Assembly: GCF_009833965.1 (NCBI RefSeq)
Contig: NZ_CP047165.1
Span: 1,736,001-1,800,000, forward strand
Direction: 5' to 3'
Origin: Pelistega ratti
GTDB lineage: Bacteria > Pseudomonadota > Gammaproteobacteria > Burkholderiales > Burkholderiaceae_B
Length of the DNA stretch: 64,000 bases
Shown here: one piece after another, positions 1 through 17,845 of the stretch
How the letters are laid out: every line of letters starts with the position of its first letter
Position numbering within the stretch: position 1 is the first letter of the stretch
Notes under the pieces: generated by a model
What the model was told of the DNA's origin: nothing
The model's database searches: none
The model's input: only the letters and a program-made list of their open reading frames with translations
Position numbers and translations under genes: made by a program

Positions 1-569
1 ATGTTAAAGCCAAAGAAGTTCTCAAAAATCGACAGCTTTTTGGCTTAAATGCAGGCGTATTTTGCCTACATTTTACGCTGATGTCACTTTTTGTGGTATT
101 ACCCTCTTTATTATTACAGCTAGGTCAAATCCCCCTGGGTGATTTATGGAAAGTCTATCTTCCTGTTATCGTTATTGCCCTAGTATTAATGGTGCCAGCA
201 GTATTTTGGATAGAGACCAGAAAACAACATATACGAGGATTACTACTATGTGTGGGGGGACTGGTTGGGCTATTGTTTGTATGGCAGTTTGTGAGTGCCT
301 CTTTCTGGGCAAGCGTTGTGGCACTAGGGGTGTTTTTTGTGATTTTTAATATTTTAGAAGCCCTTATTCCCTCAATGATTTCACGTGCAACACCACCACA
401 ACATAAAGGATTAGCCCTTGGTTTATACAATATGTTCCAAGCCCTAGGCGTAGCGACAGGGGGGGCTGTTGGTGGCTTATTAGTGCAGTATTTTTCAGCT
501 AATACCGTTTTCCTCTTAGCGGCAATGTTATGCTTAATATGGTTATGGATAACGTATAAAACACAATAG
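1..569 (+). CDS. MFS transporter, C-terminal part (5' end outside window)
   Basis: The open frame runs in from the left edge (codons in phase with position 3) and stops with TAG at 567-569. An internal ATG at 81 should not be taken as the start, because the upstream codons keep coding for family-like sequence (LFGLNAGVFCLHFTLMSLFV). The visible part has about six hydrophobic segments and the glycine/proline pattern of the C-terminal half of a major facilitator drug/proton antiporter, closest in feel to YajR-type proteins. An MFS gene directly before ssb is a common arrangement in Burkholderiales. The substrate cannot be told. No C-terminal YAM-like domain is present. Confidence 0.8.
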   Translation, partial: VKAKEVLKNRQLFGLNAGVFCLHFTLMSLFVVLPSLLLQLGQIPLGDLWKVYLPVIVIALVLMVPAVFWIETRKQHIRGLLLCVGGLVGLLFVWQFVSASFWASVVALGVFFVIFNILEALIPSMISRATPPQHKGLALGLYNMFQALGVATGGAVGGLLVQYFSANTVFLLAAMLCLIWLWITYKTQ

Positions 570-742
570 GTAGTAAGTAGAGCATACCTTACACTCAAAA
601 TAGAAGTGCAATGATTTAAAAGAAGAATGACATAATGCCCTATGCCATACATGGCTAATTTTGTCCCAGTCTATCCATAAGGGGCTAGTCAAGTCCATAA
701 AAATCAGCGAGAATAAAGACTGTTTTTTTGGAGGTAATAATT

Positions 743-1156
743 ATGGCATCTGTTAATAAAGTGATTCTTATCGGTAATTTAGGTCGAGACCCTGAAATTC
801 GTTATAACCCAAATGGTATGGGTATGGCAACATTAAATCTGGCGACAACACAAGCGTGGACAGATAAACAAACAGGTACACGCAAAGAGACCACAGAGTG
901 GCACAGAGTAGTGGCTTTTGGTGGATTAGTTGATGTGATTGAACGCTATCTTAAAAAAGGGAGTGCAGTGTATATAGAAGGACGCTTACAAACCCGTAAA
1001 TGGCAAGATAAAGATGGCAAAGACCAATACACGACCGAAGTGATTACTGAACAATTACAAATGTTAGGCAGTCGTCCAACAGAAGAAGCCCCTAAAGCAG
1101 AAGAAGATACTACTAATAAAGCCGTATTAGAGGATGAAGAAATGCCTCCGTTTTGA
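743..1156 (+). CDS. ssb: Single-stranded DNA-binding protein, short paralogue
   Basis: This 137-aa SSB coats single-stranded DNA as a tetramer in replication, recombination and repair. The OB fold fills residues 1-108, beginning [18 protein letters not shown], with the usual WHRVV and YIEGRL segments. The start is the ATG at 743, preceded by a strong GGAGG at 730-734. A TTG at 728 overlaps that ribosome site and is unlikely. The linker is very short and acidic, and the protein ends EDEEMPPF instead of the usual DDDIPF, so its partner-binding tip is altered. A second ssb follows 250 bp downstream, and a terminator separates the two. Confidence 0.93.
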   Translation: MASVNKVILIGNLGRDPEIRYNPNGMGMATLNLATTQAWTDKQTGTRKETTEWHRVVAFGGLVDVIERYLKKGSAVYIEGRLQTRKWQDKDGKDQYTTEVITEQLQMLGSRPTEEAPKAEEDTTNKAVLEDEEMPPF

Positions 1157-1183
1157 GGTGGATTTTTATAAATATAACCTAAC

Positions 1184-1233
1184 AACCCTCATAATGGTAT
1201 ATAAACAATGAGGGTTAGTTATTTAGTCTTTTT
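1184..1233 (+). terminator. Rho-independent terminator after first ssb
   Basis: AACCCTCAT (1184-1192) pairs perfectly with ATGAGGGTT (1208-1216), and a T-rich run follows around 1225-1233. It lies just after the first ssb stop codon, so the two ssb genes are probably transcribed separately. Confidence 0.7.
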
Positions 1234-1402
1234 TATTTAAGAGACAATAAAAATAAATCACCATCTTATCTATCTATACATAAGTAAACTTAAAAAGAAA
1301 AGAATTTCTCAAGAGTAATTTATCATTGACAGGTTATAATGCCATAATGAGTAGCGAGGTGAGTGTATTGATTCACCCATCAAAATTTATATAGGAAAGA
1401 GA

Positions 1403-2077
1403 ATGGCATCCGTTAATAAAGTAATTTTAGTGGGCAACCTAGGGCGAGATCCCGAAGTAAGATACCAACCCGATGGGTTTAATGTTGCCAATATTAGTTT
1501 AGCGACAACCTCTGTTTGGAAAGATAGAAACACAGGTGATCGCCGAGAAGAAACCGAATGGCATCGAGTCGTTTTTTATAATCGTCAAGCAGAAATTGTA
1601 GGGCAATACCTAAGAAAAGGTAGCTCAATTTATGTTGAGGGTCGCCTAAGAACCCGTAAATATATTGATAACAATAATATTGAGCGTTACACCACAGAGA
1701 TTGTGGCAGAAACCATGCAAATGCTTGGTGGCCGTGGTAATACGGGTGATGCTGAGTTTGCAGGTGGCGGTCAATATCAACAAGGTAATTATCCGAATAA
1801 TGCTGGGGTATCAAGTGGTGCAAGAGCGAACTATCCACAAGATGGTGGTTTTTCTTCTAATACTCCTGCACCAAGTGCTTATGGTAGAGGGGTATCGAGT
1901 CCTCAGCCAACCATGCCACCTAATGGTACTCAACCGACTAGCCCAGCTCCACATACAAACACAGCGACACAAAGTCCTGCTCCTACTATTCCTTCAGCGA
2001 ATAATGCTCCTCGTCCAGCCGCTCCTAAAGCAGCCGATGCAGGGCTAGCTGATTTGGGTGAGGATATTCCATTCTAA
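1403..2077 (+). CDS. ssb: Single-stranded DNA-binding protein, long canonical paralogue
   Basis: This 224-aa SSB has an N-terminal OB fold (residues 1-112, beginning [18 protein letters not shown]). A long disordered linker rich in Gly, Gln, Asn, Pro and Ala follows, and the protein ends LGEDIPF, close to the canonical partner-binding tip. The start ATG has AGGAAAGAG just upstream. It is probably the main replicative SSB, since it has the full linker and tip. The OB folds of the two tandem genes are clearly homologous at protein level but well diverged at DNA level, so the duplication is not recent. Confidence 0.95.
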   Translation: MASVNKVILVGNLGRDPEVRYQPDGFNVANISLATTSVWKDRNTGDRREETEWHRVVFYNRQAEIVGQYLRKGSSIYVEGRLRTRKYIDNNNIERYTTEIVAETMQMLGGRGNTGDAEFAGGGQYQQGNYPNNAGVSSGARANYPQDGGFSSNTPAPSAYGRGVSSPQPTMPPNGTQPTSPAPHTNTATQSPAPTIPSANNAPRPAAPKAADAGLADLGEDIPF

Positions 2078-2119
2078 AGTTATGTATAAATTAAAAATAT
2101 AAACCCTTATATTTCAGAG

Positions 2120-2146
2120 AACCCTTTAAATAAAGGGTTTTTTTAT
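2120..2146 (+). terminator. Rho-independent terminator after second ssb
   Basis: AACCCTTT and AAAGGGTT form a perfect stem within 2120-2139, followed by a run of T. It ends the second ssb transcript. Confidence 0.85.
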
Positions 2147-2940
2147 TAAATGGTGTATTAAGACTTCTTCGTTTCTTTTCCTAAATGGCAAATGCTTGTC
2201 ATTACTTTGGTTAAAGGTATATGGATAAATAGTTTGGGTAGTTGAATATCTTAAATTATTTAGGGTTATACCCCTAAAAACTTTAAATAGTTAAATATTT
2301 TTATGGTGATAACTAAAATATAACGCCATTGAATTTAAAAAAATTACAAAATTTTCTTAAAACGCCATGCCTACTTACTCATCTAGTCACTTCAAGAGAA
2401 TGAAAGTAACCTTTCAAGATTTTTCTGTTGTGTTTTAATTTGACGTGGCTATTGAGGCTTTACGAGAAAAAGGCTCTGTGAATGGCTTAGGTTAAAAGAG
2501 AATCACTATTCTTCTTGAATGACCTAAAAATCTTTCTGCTTATCTTCTTGAATAGTGAAAGTATCCTATCGAACAATCCCTAAAAAATAATCATTTCTAA
2601 TTATCATGATAGGTGAAAACTATTAAAAGTAAGTTTGCAATAGAATTTTATTTTTTTCAATTTGAAATAATTTGATATATTTTTCATATTTAAAATTATT
2701 TATTAATAAAAATCAATGATTTATATCAAGTGAAATTTAAAAATTACTTCTCTTTTAAAAAATTCTAAGATGTTTTTTCACAACAACAAAAATTTTAGGT
2801 AGAAAAGATAGTGTTAGAATATCCCACCTTTTAGCCATACCTCACGCGTTTATAAGGTTGATGGTGAGAATAGTTAATGAGAAACGGTTAAAAGAAATTT
2901 GTTTTAAGCATTAAGTTTTTAACAATTAAGTATATAAGAG

Positions 2941-2979
2941 CAAAATAAATATGATTGATAAACAGTCATTTTTATTTTG
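2941..2979 (+). promoter_or_regulatory. Imperfect inverted repeat in adhesin leader
   Basis: CAAAATAAATATGAT (2941-2955) faces GTCATTTTTATTTTG (2965-2979) around a 9-nt loop. There is one true mismatch and one possible G-U pair in 15. A second short stem (CTTACGTC against GACTAAG, around 2982-2998) follows at once. It could be a leader hairpin or attenuator about 230 bp before the adhesin start, or simply AT-rich symmetry. Confidence 0.35.
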
Positions 2980-3133
2980 TCCTTACGTCTAGGACTAAGT
3001 CGTTATGATTTCTCTATATCAATAGCACAGGAAAGAATAACGAATTTATAGTGTTTTTAATCATTAGTTGAGCAATTAAATGGTTATGTATTTATGAAGA
3101 AGGTAATCATAAATCAAACCCATTGCTAATCGT

Positions 3134-3190
3134 ATAAAAGCTGTTTGTAGTACCCCATAGGGTGGTTTACTAGTTATTCATGGCTTTTAT
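3134..3190 (+). promoter_or_regulatory. Stem-loop before the ribosome site of the first adhesin
   Basis: ATAAAAGC (3134-3141) pairs perfectly with GCTTTTAT (3183-3190). Inside, ACCC (3152-3155) can pair with GGGT (3160-3163). The ribosome-binding site AAGGA follows at about 3198, and TTTTC/GAAAA flanking it could also pair weakly. The position suggests post-transcriptional control, but this is inference. Confidence 0.35.
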
Positions 3191-3208
3191 TTTCTTTAAG
3201 GAAAACAG

Positions 3209-6200
3209 ATGAATAAAATATTTAAAGTAATTTGGAACCATGCGACACAAAGCTGGGTGGCAGTCTCTGAACTTAACAAAACAAGAGGTAAAACAAAAGC
3301 CGTATCGCTAGCTAAAGAAGAGGTGAGTCAATCCGCTTCAGTCCTACTCAAATTCTCTTTAATTGCATCTGGTTTATTGCTTGCAAGCGGTCAGGTGATG
3401 GCAGCTGTAGGTACGGATAATACAGCAGCTGGTCAATGTTATTACGATACAGCAACGAATAGTGTTGTGTGCGGAGATAGCACCACAACAACAAACGGTA
3501 ATGGTTCAAATAAAGTTGCCATCGGTACAGGTGCACAAGCCAATAATAACAACGATATTTCGATTGGTAATAGAGCAGGTTTTGGCTTTAACGATAAAGG
3601 TTCAAACTTTAATGGTTCTGGTAAATTCTCTTTTGTTGGTCAAGGAACTTTTACAACTAATACGGCAGAAACCATCGCTACTCACAGTAATCTTGCCATC
3701 GGTATTAATGCGGGTACAAATGCAACAGGTATAAGAAATATCGCTATTGGTGAAAACGCAGCAACCCAACACTTTGGTGATGAATCTATTACCATTGGTT
3801 ATGGTGCGAATAATTTCAGTGGTGTTCGTAAAAATACTGATGGTACCGCATTAGCTGCTGGAGATACCTATCGTGCCAGACGTACCATTGCAATTGGTAA
3901 AGAAGCGATGACCTATGGTGAAGAATCTATTGCGATTGGTTATGGTGCAAATACAAAACAAACCGCTTATAACAATCGTGCTAATTATACCAATGCAGCT
4001 AGTGCAGTTGCACTAGGACGTGGTGCGACAGCGAGTGGAGATAGCTCTTTTGCTCAAGGTTACTTTGCTTCTGCACAAGGTCAAGGTGATATCGCTATTG
4101 GTATAGCTGCAAGAACATTATTAGATCCATCTTTACCAAATGGAGCGAGGAATTTCAGAATTGCTATCGGTCGTGAGGCTAAAATCGGTGAGGCTGCACT
4201 TAGCAACTCACTCGCTATTGGGAGCAGTGCTAAGGTCCTCGGAGGGAATAATGGCGTAGCTTTAGGTGCTTCTTCACAAACCATTGGTAACAATTTAAAT
4301 GTGGCATTAGGTTCTTTTAGCCGTACATGGGGCGACCGTCCGAATGCGATTGGTAACTCAAACACCGCAGGGGGATTTGACTCTTCTGCTATTGGTGCTG
4401 CTTCTCATGTGCTAATGCGTTATGGCACAAACGGGGATACGTCAAATAATGGCGTTGCGGTAGGTGCAGGTGCGGTATCTGGCAATAGCTATGCTGTAGC
4501 ACTCGGTAATGCGGTAGCCGTATTTGGTCTGAACTCAGGAGCTTTATCTGCTTCAAGTAAAAACCCTAATGCGATTAATTCACTTAATTTGGGTGATACA
4601 ACTCAAGTGGGGAGTGCAACGAATACTAAATCGCCAATCACTATTATTGGCGGTGATGAAAACTTTGCGATTGGTAATAATAATGTTATCGGTTCAAGCT
4701 CACATAATAATATGGTGATGGGTAACCGTATCGCTGTGGGGGCAAGCAGCGCAACGACCAATGGAACGATTAATATCTACCGTTTAGCCATCAGAGATTC
4801 GGCAACCGGTCAAGTAACAGCACCTGCAACGGCTTATATTAAAGAAGGTAATGGAAATAATGCGATTTATTATGCCTTTGACCGTAATGCCGCAGATTAT
4901 AAAGGTGCTCAATTAGATATGACCGGCAAAGCAGTAGCGGATGAAGTACCGTTTGTGCATATTGTTCCAATCTTTAATAACACTAAACCAATTAACCGTG
5001 CCGTGGCGATTGGTCAATCGGCTTCTGTCAATGATAATGATACCATTGCAATGGGTTCTGGTGCTGTTGCCGGAAATGCAAGTAAAGCGGCTAATACAAC
5101 AGCTAATGCTATTGCGATTGGTAATAACGCAAAAGCAACAGAAATAAATGCTATTGCACAAGGGATGTCTGCCAATGCTTCAGCAGAAAATGCGATTGCA
5201 TTGGGTAAATCAGCCAACTCAACTGGTACTCAAGCGATTTCAATCGGTGATACCTCAAAAGCATCAGGCAATGCAAGTGTGGCATTAGGTCCATCCACTA
5301 ATTCAACAGGTGTAAGTTCAACCGCATTGGGTGATGGTTCTCAAAGTACACAGCGTTACGCAACAGCAGTCGGTGCTTTTGCCAAATCTTCTGGAGCAAG
5401 TTCAGTGGCATTAGGGCATGATGCTAATGCATCAAAAGCAAGTGCTGTTGCGGTGGGTCAAAATGCGAATGCTTCAGGAACAAACTCTCTTGCCTTAGGG
5501 CAAAATGCTAATGCAACACACAACAATGCGGTTGCCTTAGGTAGTAATTCTGTTTCAGCTGCTGCCAATCCAACATCAGAAGGTTTGGTAAGAGGCATAA
5601 AATATGATGGTTTTGCTGGAACAAATCCAACCTCAACCGTTAGTGTAGGTTCTAGTGGTAATGAGCGACAAATTACCAATGTCGCAGCAGGTCGTATTTC
5701 GGAAACATCTACTGATGCCATTAACGGTAGCCAGTTATATGCCGTTGCCAATAATATCAGTTGGAATATTACCTCATCCGCCTCTACTGGTGGAGAAGTC
5801 AGTGGGAATACTGAAGAGCGTGTTTATGCCGGTGAGCAGGTAAAACTGGATGCGGGTAAAAATATTAAGATTACGCAGGCTGGTCAAAACTTTACCTTTG
5901 CAACACGAGAGAATGTATCCTTTACCAATGTGACAACTGGTAATACTTCTCTAGATAATAATGGATTAAAAGTGGGTGATATTACAGTTACAAATACATC
6001 AATTACGGTTGATGATATGGATATTACTAATATCAACGATGCACTTCAAAGAACGGCTAAACAAGCCTTTAGCCCATTGAGTTTCAGGGGGGATGAAGGT
6101 AGCGCAACGCGCAAGTTAGGTGAGACTTTGCACATTGTAGCGGGTAACGCAGCCAATACCAGTACCAAAAACTTGAAGACAACCGTTACTAACATACAAG

Positions 6201-9200
6201 ACGAGGGATACGCGGCAGTTGAAATCAGTATGTCTGAAAACCCTGTATTTAATTCAGTGCAAGTAGGCGGTGATAATGGTCCTAAGATTTCAGCAGATAC
6301 AAACAACCCGAACAGCATTGCTATCGGTGATAAAGACGGTAACCCAACCAGTATTACCAATGTAGCCGGTAACTTAGATGGTGCAAAAGCGAATACAACA
6401 GCACCAACAACGGTAGGTACAGCACCAGATACAGCCACATTGGCTAATATTAGCAATAATGCCGCAACTGTAGGCGATGTACTTAATGCCGGTTGGAACT
6501 TGCAAGGAAATGGCGAAGCGAAAGATTTTGTAAGAGCCTACGATACCGTAAACTTTGTAAACGGTACAGGTACAACAGCTAGTGTAGAGAACAGTGATGG
6601 TATAACAAGTACGGTTACTTTTAACGTTAAGGCTGCTGACAGCTCTGTTGTAGTAGATGATAATGGCGTAAAAGTTAATATGGGTAATATCACTGCAGCG
6701 GTTAATACACCTGTAACAGATGCTGATGGTAATGTTGTTACTCCGGCAGGTAAAGTAACCGTAGCTGATGCCGATAAAGGTAAGGTAGCAACGGTTGATA
6801 ATGTAGCGGAAGCGATTAACAGTGCAGGCTGGTTAGTGAATACAGGAGAAGCCACAGATCAAAATGCTTTTAACACAAGCTCACTTGAGAATGATCGTAA
6901 GGTCAGTGCTGGTGATAAAGTTGTCTTTCAATCTGGTAAAAATATGGCTGTAAAAGCAGATGCCGATGGTAATATTATCTATGCTACAAAAGATAATGTA
7001 ACCTTTACCAATGTAACTGTTGGCGAGACTACTATCACAACAGATGGATTAACCATCAATAATGGTCCAAGTATTACTAACAACGGTGTAGATGCTGGTA
7101 ATAAAGTGATTACCAATGTAGCTGATGGTGGAATAGGTCCAGATAGTAAAGATGCTATTAATGGTAGCCAGCTTTACCAAACCAATCAAAATGTAGCGAA
7201 TAATACGCAAAATATTATTAACAATGCTAATACTATTGCGAATAACACAAAAGCTATTGCAAACAATACGCAAAATATCACAAACAATACCAATGCGATT
7301 AATAAATTAGCTAATAACACCATCACACTGGGTGGTGATGCGGATACAACAACGGATGCGCAAACCTTAAATAAAGAAGGTGGCATACAGTTTAATATCA
7401 AAGGTAGCAACGGCTTAACGACTAATGCTAATGGTGCAGATGTTACTGTTTCAATTACCCAATCAACCATTACAGCAGATGAAAACGGTAATGTAACAGT
7501 GGGTACTGAGGGTAACGCTTATGCGACAGCAGAAAATGTTGCCAAAGCAATTAATGATGCCCAAAAGACAACGATTGTGACTGCAGGTAAACATACAACC
7601 GTTGAGGGTAAGACAGAAGGTAAAGTCACTACTTACACTGTCAATGCCGAAAAAACAACCGTCAGTAGTACAACGGATAAATTAACCGTTACCGCAGGTG
7701 CAAAAGATGCTGATGGTGTAACAGACTATGCGATTGATTTAAGCCAAGAAACAAAAGACCTTATTGATAATGCGGCAAATAAAGACTTGAGCAATATCAC
7801 TGATAACGGTAAAAATGTGATCAAAGGTTTAGTCGCCATGGAAGATGGTGAAAATACAAAAGTAACCACTGCAGATAAAGATGGTGTTAAAACATTTAAA
7901 GTTGATGTTGCTACGACCAATATTGCAATGAATGGTAATACCGTTCAATCAACCAATTCAACAGGACCTGTCTCTGCCACATCGGTAGCAAATGCGATTA
8001 ATAATGCCGCATGGGTGGCTACCGCCTCAAAATCAGAGGGTGGTGAAGTCTTAAGTGCATCACAGCAAGCAGTCAAGGCAGGTACAACTGTCACCTTTGA
8101 TGCCGGTAAAAACATCAAAATTACCCAAGATGGGGCGAAGTTTAGTTTTGCAACCAGGGATAACGTTACCTTTACCAATGTGGATGCGACTACGGTGAAT
8201 GCAAGCACTGTCAATGTAGGTAATACCACCATGACGACAGATGGCTTAACCATCAATAATGGCCCAAGCATCACCAATAAGGGCATCAACGCAGGTAATC
8301 AGAAAATTACCAACGTAGCCAATGGCACAGCACCAACTGATGCCGTGAATGTGAGCCAATTAAATGCGGCTAAAACAAATGTGGTAGGTACACAAGGTGT
8401 GACCGTTACCCCGACACCTAGTGCTGATGGTGGTACGACATACACGGTTGCCGCTAAAACAGACAATGCCACGATTAGTGTGGATGCAACAGGCAATATC
8501 ACGGCAAATACAGGCACAATTACCATTGCCTCTGACCTTGATGTAACTGATGCTTCTGGCAATATTATCCCTGCAGGTAAAGTAAGCGTTGCTACAGATA
8601 AGGGCGGTAAAATCGCCACGGTGGGTGATGTGGCTAATGCGATCAATAGTGCAGGTTGGGTAGTGAATACGGGTAAAGCTGCTGATCAAAATAGCTTTGA
8701 TACCAACGCCATTACCCATCAACCAGCTAAAGTGAGCACAGGTGATAAAGTGACTTTCCAAGCAGGTAAAAACATGGAAGTCAAACGTGAGGGTGAAAAC
8801 ATTGTATATGCCACATCTGATAACGTGAGCTTTAACACCGTCAGTGCGGCTAATATCAATGTGAGTAATAACATTGTGGCAGGTAATAGTATCTCTATCG
8901 CCAATGGTGGGCCAAGTCTTTCAACACAAGGCATTGATGCCGCAAATAAAGTCATCAGCAATGTCGCACCGGGGGTAAGAGACACTGATGCGGTAAACGT
9001 AAGCCAACTCAAAGGAGCGGTGAATAATATTAATTCACAACTCAATAAGATGGATAAACGCCGTAAAGCAGGTCATGCGTCAGCCTTAGCGACAGCGGGA
9101 CTTATGCAAGCCTACCGTGAAGGACAATCTGCCTTAACCGCCGGTGTGGGTCAATACCAAAGCCAAAGTGCAATTGCAATTGGTTACTCTCGTATTGCGG

Positions 9201-9289
9201 ATAGTGGTAAATACGGTATCAAAGCAAGTGCAACCGCCAATACACAAGGGGAAGTAGGCGGAACACTAAGTGCAGGTTACTTCTGGTAA
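3209..9289 (+). CDS. Trimeric autotransporter adhesin (YadA/Hia-like), 2026 aa
   Basis: This is a type Vc secreted surface adhesin predicted to form a homotrimeric fibre. Residues 1-24 ([20 protein letters not shown]...) are the extended signal peptide region, followed by a hydrophobic signal core with likely cleavage near residue 65 (VMA-AVG). Residues 100-820 are rich in YadA-head repeats of the SxAIGxxA type. A neck with [12 protein letters not shown] lies near residue 830, and similar necks lie near 1305, 1704 and 1920. The stalk between them has Trp-containing modules (SAGWLVNTG, SAGWVVNTG) and an Asn-rich coiled coil near 1325-1370. Residues about 1950-2026 form the YadA anchor, ending in GTLSAGYFW with a C-terminal aromatic residue as for beta-barrel assembly. 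A separate terminator follows. The binding target cannot be told from sequence. Confidence 0.95.
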   Translation: MNKIFKVIWNHATQSWVAVSELNKTRGKTKAVSLAKEEVSQSASVLLKFSLIASGLLLASGQVMAAVGTDNTAAGQCYYDTATNSVVCGDSTTTTNGNGSNKVAIGTGAQANNNNDISIGNRAGFGFNDKGSNFNGSGKFSFVGQGTFTTNTAETIATHSNLAIGINAGTNATGIRNIAIGENAATQHFGDESITIGYGANNFSGVRKNTDGTALAAGDTYRARRTIAIGKEAMTYGEESIAIGYGANTKQTAYNNRANYTNAASAVALGRGATASGDSSFAQGYFASAQGQGDIAIGIAARTLLDPSLPNGARNFRIAIGREAKIGEAALSNSLAIGSSAKVLGGNNGVALGASSQTIGNNLNVALGSFSRTWGDRPNAIGNSNTAGGFDSSAIGAASHVLMRYGTNGDTSNNGVAVGAGAVSGNSYAVALGNAVAVFGLNSGALSASSKNPNAINSLNLGDTTQVGSATNTKSPITIIGGDENFAIGNNNVIGSSSHNNMVMGNRIAVGASSATTNGTINIYRLAIRDSATGQVTAPATAYIKEGNGNNAIYYAFDRNAADYKGAQLDMTGKAVADEVPFVHIVPIFNNTKPINRAVAIGQSASVNDNDTIAMGSGAVAGNASKAANTTANAIAIGNNAKATEINAIAQGMSANASAENAIALGKSANSTGTQAISIGDTSKASGNASVALGPSTNSTGVSSTALGDGSQSTQRYATAVGAFAKSSGASSVALGHDANASKASAVAVGQNANASGTNSLALGQNANATHNNAVALGSNSVSAAANPTSEGLVRGIKYDGFAGTNPTSTVSVGSSGNERQITNVAAGRISETSTDAINGSQLYAVANNISWNITSSASTGGEVSGNTEERVYAGEQVKLDAGKNIKITQAGQNFTFATRENVSFTNVTTGNTSLDNNGLKVGDITVTNTSITVDDMDITNINDALQRTAKQAFSPLSFRGDEGSATRKLGETLHIVAGNAANTSTKNLKTTVTNIQDEGYAAVEISMSENPVFNSVQVGGDNGPKISADTNNPNSIAIGDKDGNPTSITNVAGNLDGAKANTTAPTTVGTAPDTATLANISNNAATVGDVLNAGWNLQGNGEAKDFVRAYDTVNFVNGTGTTASVENSDGITSTVTFNVKAADSSVVVDDNGVKVNMGNITAAVNTPVTDADGNVVTPAGKVTVADADKGKVATVDNVAEAINSAGWLVNTGEATDQNAFNTSSLENDRKVSAGDKVVFQSGKNMAVKADADGNIIYATKDNVTFTNVTVGETTITTDGLTINNGPSITNNGVDAGNKVITNVADGGIGPDSKDAINGSQLYQTNQNVANNTQNIINNANTIANNTKAIANNTQNITNNTNAINKLANNTITLGGDADTTTDAQTLNKEGGIQFNIKGSNGLTTNANGADVTVSITQSTITADENGNVTVGTEGNAYATAENVAKAINDAQKTTIVTAGKHTTVEGKTEGKVTTYTVNAEKTTVSSTTDKLTVTAGAKDADGVTDYAIDLSQETKDLIDNAANKDLSNITDNGKNVIKGLVAMEDGENTKVTTADKDGVKTFKVDVATTNIAMNGNTVQSTNSTGPVSATSVANAINNAAWVATASKSEGGEVLSASQQAVKAGTTVTFDAGKNIKITQDGAKFSFATRDNVTFTNVDATTVNASTVNVGNTTMTTDGLTINNGPSITNKGINAGNQKITNVANGTAPTDAVNVSQLNAAKTNVVGTQGVTVTPTPSADGGTTYTVAAKTDNATISVDATGNITANTGTITIASDLDVTDASGNIIPAGKVSVATDKGGKIATVGDVANAINSAGWVVNTGKAADQNSFDTNAITHQPAKVSTGDKVTFQAGKNMEVKREGENIVYATSDNVSFNTVSAANINVSNNIVAGNSISIANGGPSLSTQGIDAANKVISNVAPGVRDTDAVNVSQLKGAVNNINSQLNKMDKRRKAGHASALATAGLMQAYREGQSALTAGVGQYQSQSAIAIGYSRIADSGKYGIKASATANTQGEVGGTLSAGYFW

Positions 9290-9326
9290 TCCAATCGGTT
9301 AAGTATTAACTGTATTCAACAATAAA

Positions 9327-9356
9327 GACCCGTTTTAGCAATAGAACGGGTCTTTT
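9327..9356 (+). terminator. Rho-independent terminator after first adhesin
   Basis: GACCCGTT (9327-9334) pairs perfectly with AACGGGTC (9345-9352), followed by TTTT. It lies 37 bp after the stop codon and separates the two adhesin transcripts. Confidence 0.8.
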
Positions 9357-17246
<7,890 letters not shown>

Positions 17247-17316
17247 GCTAGACAAGGAGTAAAATGAATGCTACAATTTAGAAGTTAAATTTTAGTTTTT
17301 TCATAAAACTCCCTTA

Positions 17317-17357
17317 AACCCCGATAGCATTTTGCTGTTGGGGTTTTTTTATTTTTC
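17317..17357 (+). terminator. Rho-independent terminator after second adhesin
   Basis: AACCCC(GATAGCA) pairs with (TGCTGTT)GGGGTT at 17317-17343 with a small internal mismatch, followed by a long T-run to 17357. It lies about 70 bp after the stop codon. Confidence 0.85.
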
Positions 17358-17845
17358 TAAGGTATTTGGATGTTTTATGACTAGACAAAAAATATGATTC
17401 TATTTATAATTGGGTTGAGGGCAACTGCTGCTGATAGTTACCCCTTACTTGTTGTAAAAAGCTACTTAGTAAGCATTATTCATGCATATTAAGAGCAAAA
17501 CCAACAAGAGAAGAATTTGAAGGTATAGCTTCATTTTCAACTCCCTTTTATAGCCCATCTAAAACGGTGGGCTTTTCCGTTTGTTGAGCCACCTCAACGC
17601 AATGACTATCCGAGGATAGCCAAATACTCAGATCCCAACAAAGGAAGTGCAGCTATTCTACTGTATTTTATGGTTTAGGAAAATAAGGGTAAAAAGTAGG
17701 GTGGCTAAAAATAGCCTAGGGAATTATCATTAGAAGAGAGTTTTTTAATTAGGAAAAATAATATCCCCTTCTTCAAAAAATAGTGAAAAAGGGGAGGATG
17801 TGTTTTGAGAGTATAATATTGTTATTCTCTTTTATGGGTATTAAA
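17358..17845. other. Non-coding stretch with an orphan terminator-like hairpin
   Basis: No gene is supported here. AGCCCATC/GGTGGGCT followed by TTTT (17552-17576) looks like a terminator but has no gene in front of it. A short palindrome CTATCC-GA-GGATAG lies near 17606. The stretch could hold a small RNA or a decayed gene; I cannot tell which. Confidence 0.4.
17764..17795 (-). terminator. Terminator for the universal stress protein gene
   Basis: TCCCCTTCTTCA (17764-17775) and TGAAAAAGGGGA (17784-17795) pair in 10 of 12 positions. Read on the minus strand, the hairpin is followed by a T-rich stretch (17755-17763). It lies 50 bp beyond the stop of the minus-strand gene. Confidence 0.6.

Larger units (their letters stand above)
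2147..3208. other. Long AT-rich intergenic region and leader of the first adhesin
   Basis: No convincing coding sequence is visible in about 1.06 kb. The DNA is very AT-rich with many possible -10 elements, so no promoter can be singled out. The last 270 bp hold two structured stretches, at 2941-2979 and 3134-3190, described separately. The length suggests a long 5' untranslated leader or several promoters for the adhesin. Confidence 0.5.

Noticed and set aside
155..652. 165-codon minus-strand frame over the MFS gene
   Set aside because: It is antisense to a clear membrane-transporter reading frame and has no family-like features or ribosome site.
728..745. TTG at 728 as start of the first ssb
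   Set aside because: The TTG overlaps the GGAGG ribosome site, and the ATG at 743 gives the standard MASVNKV start.
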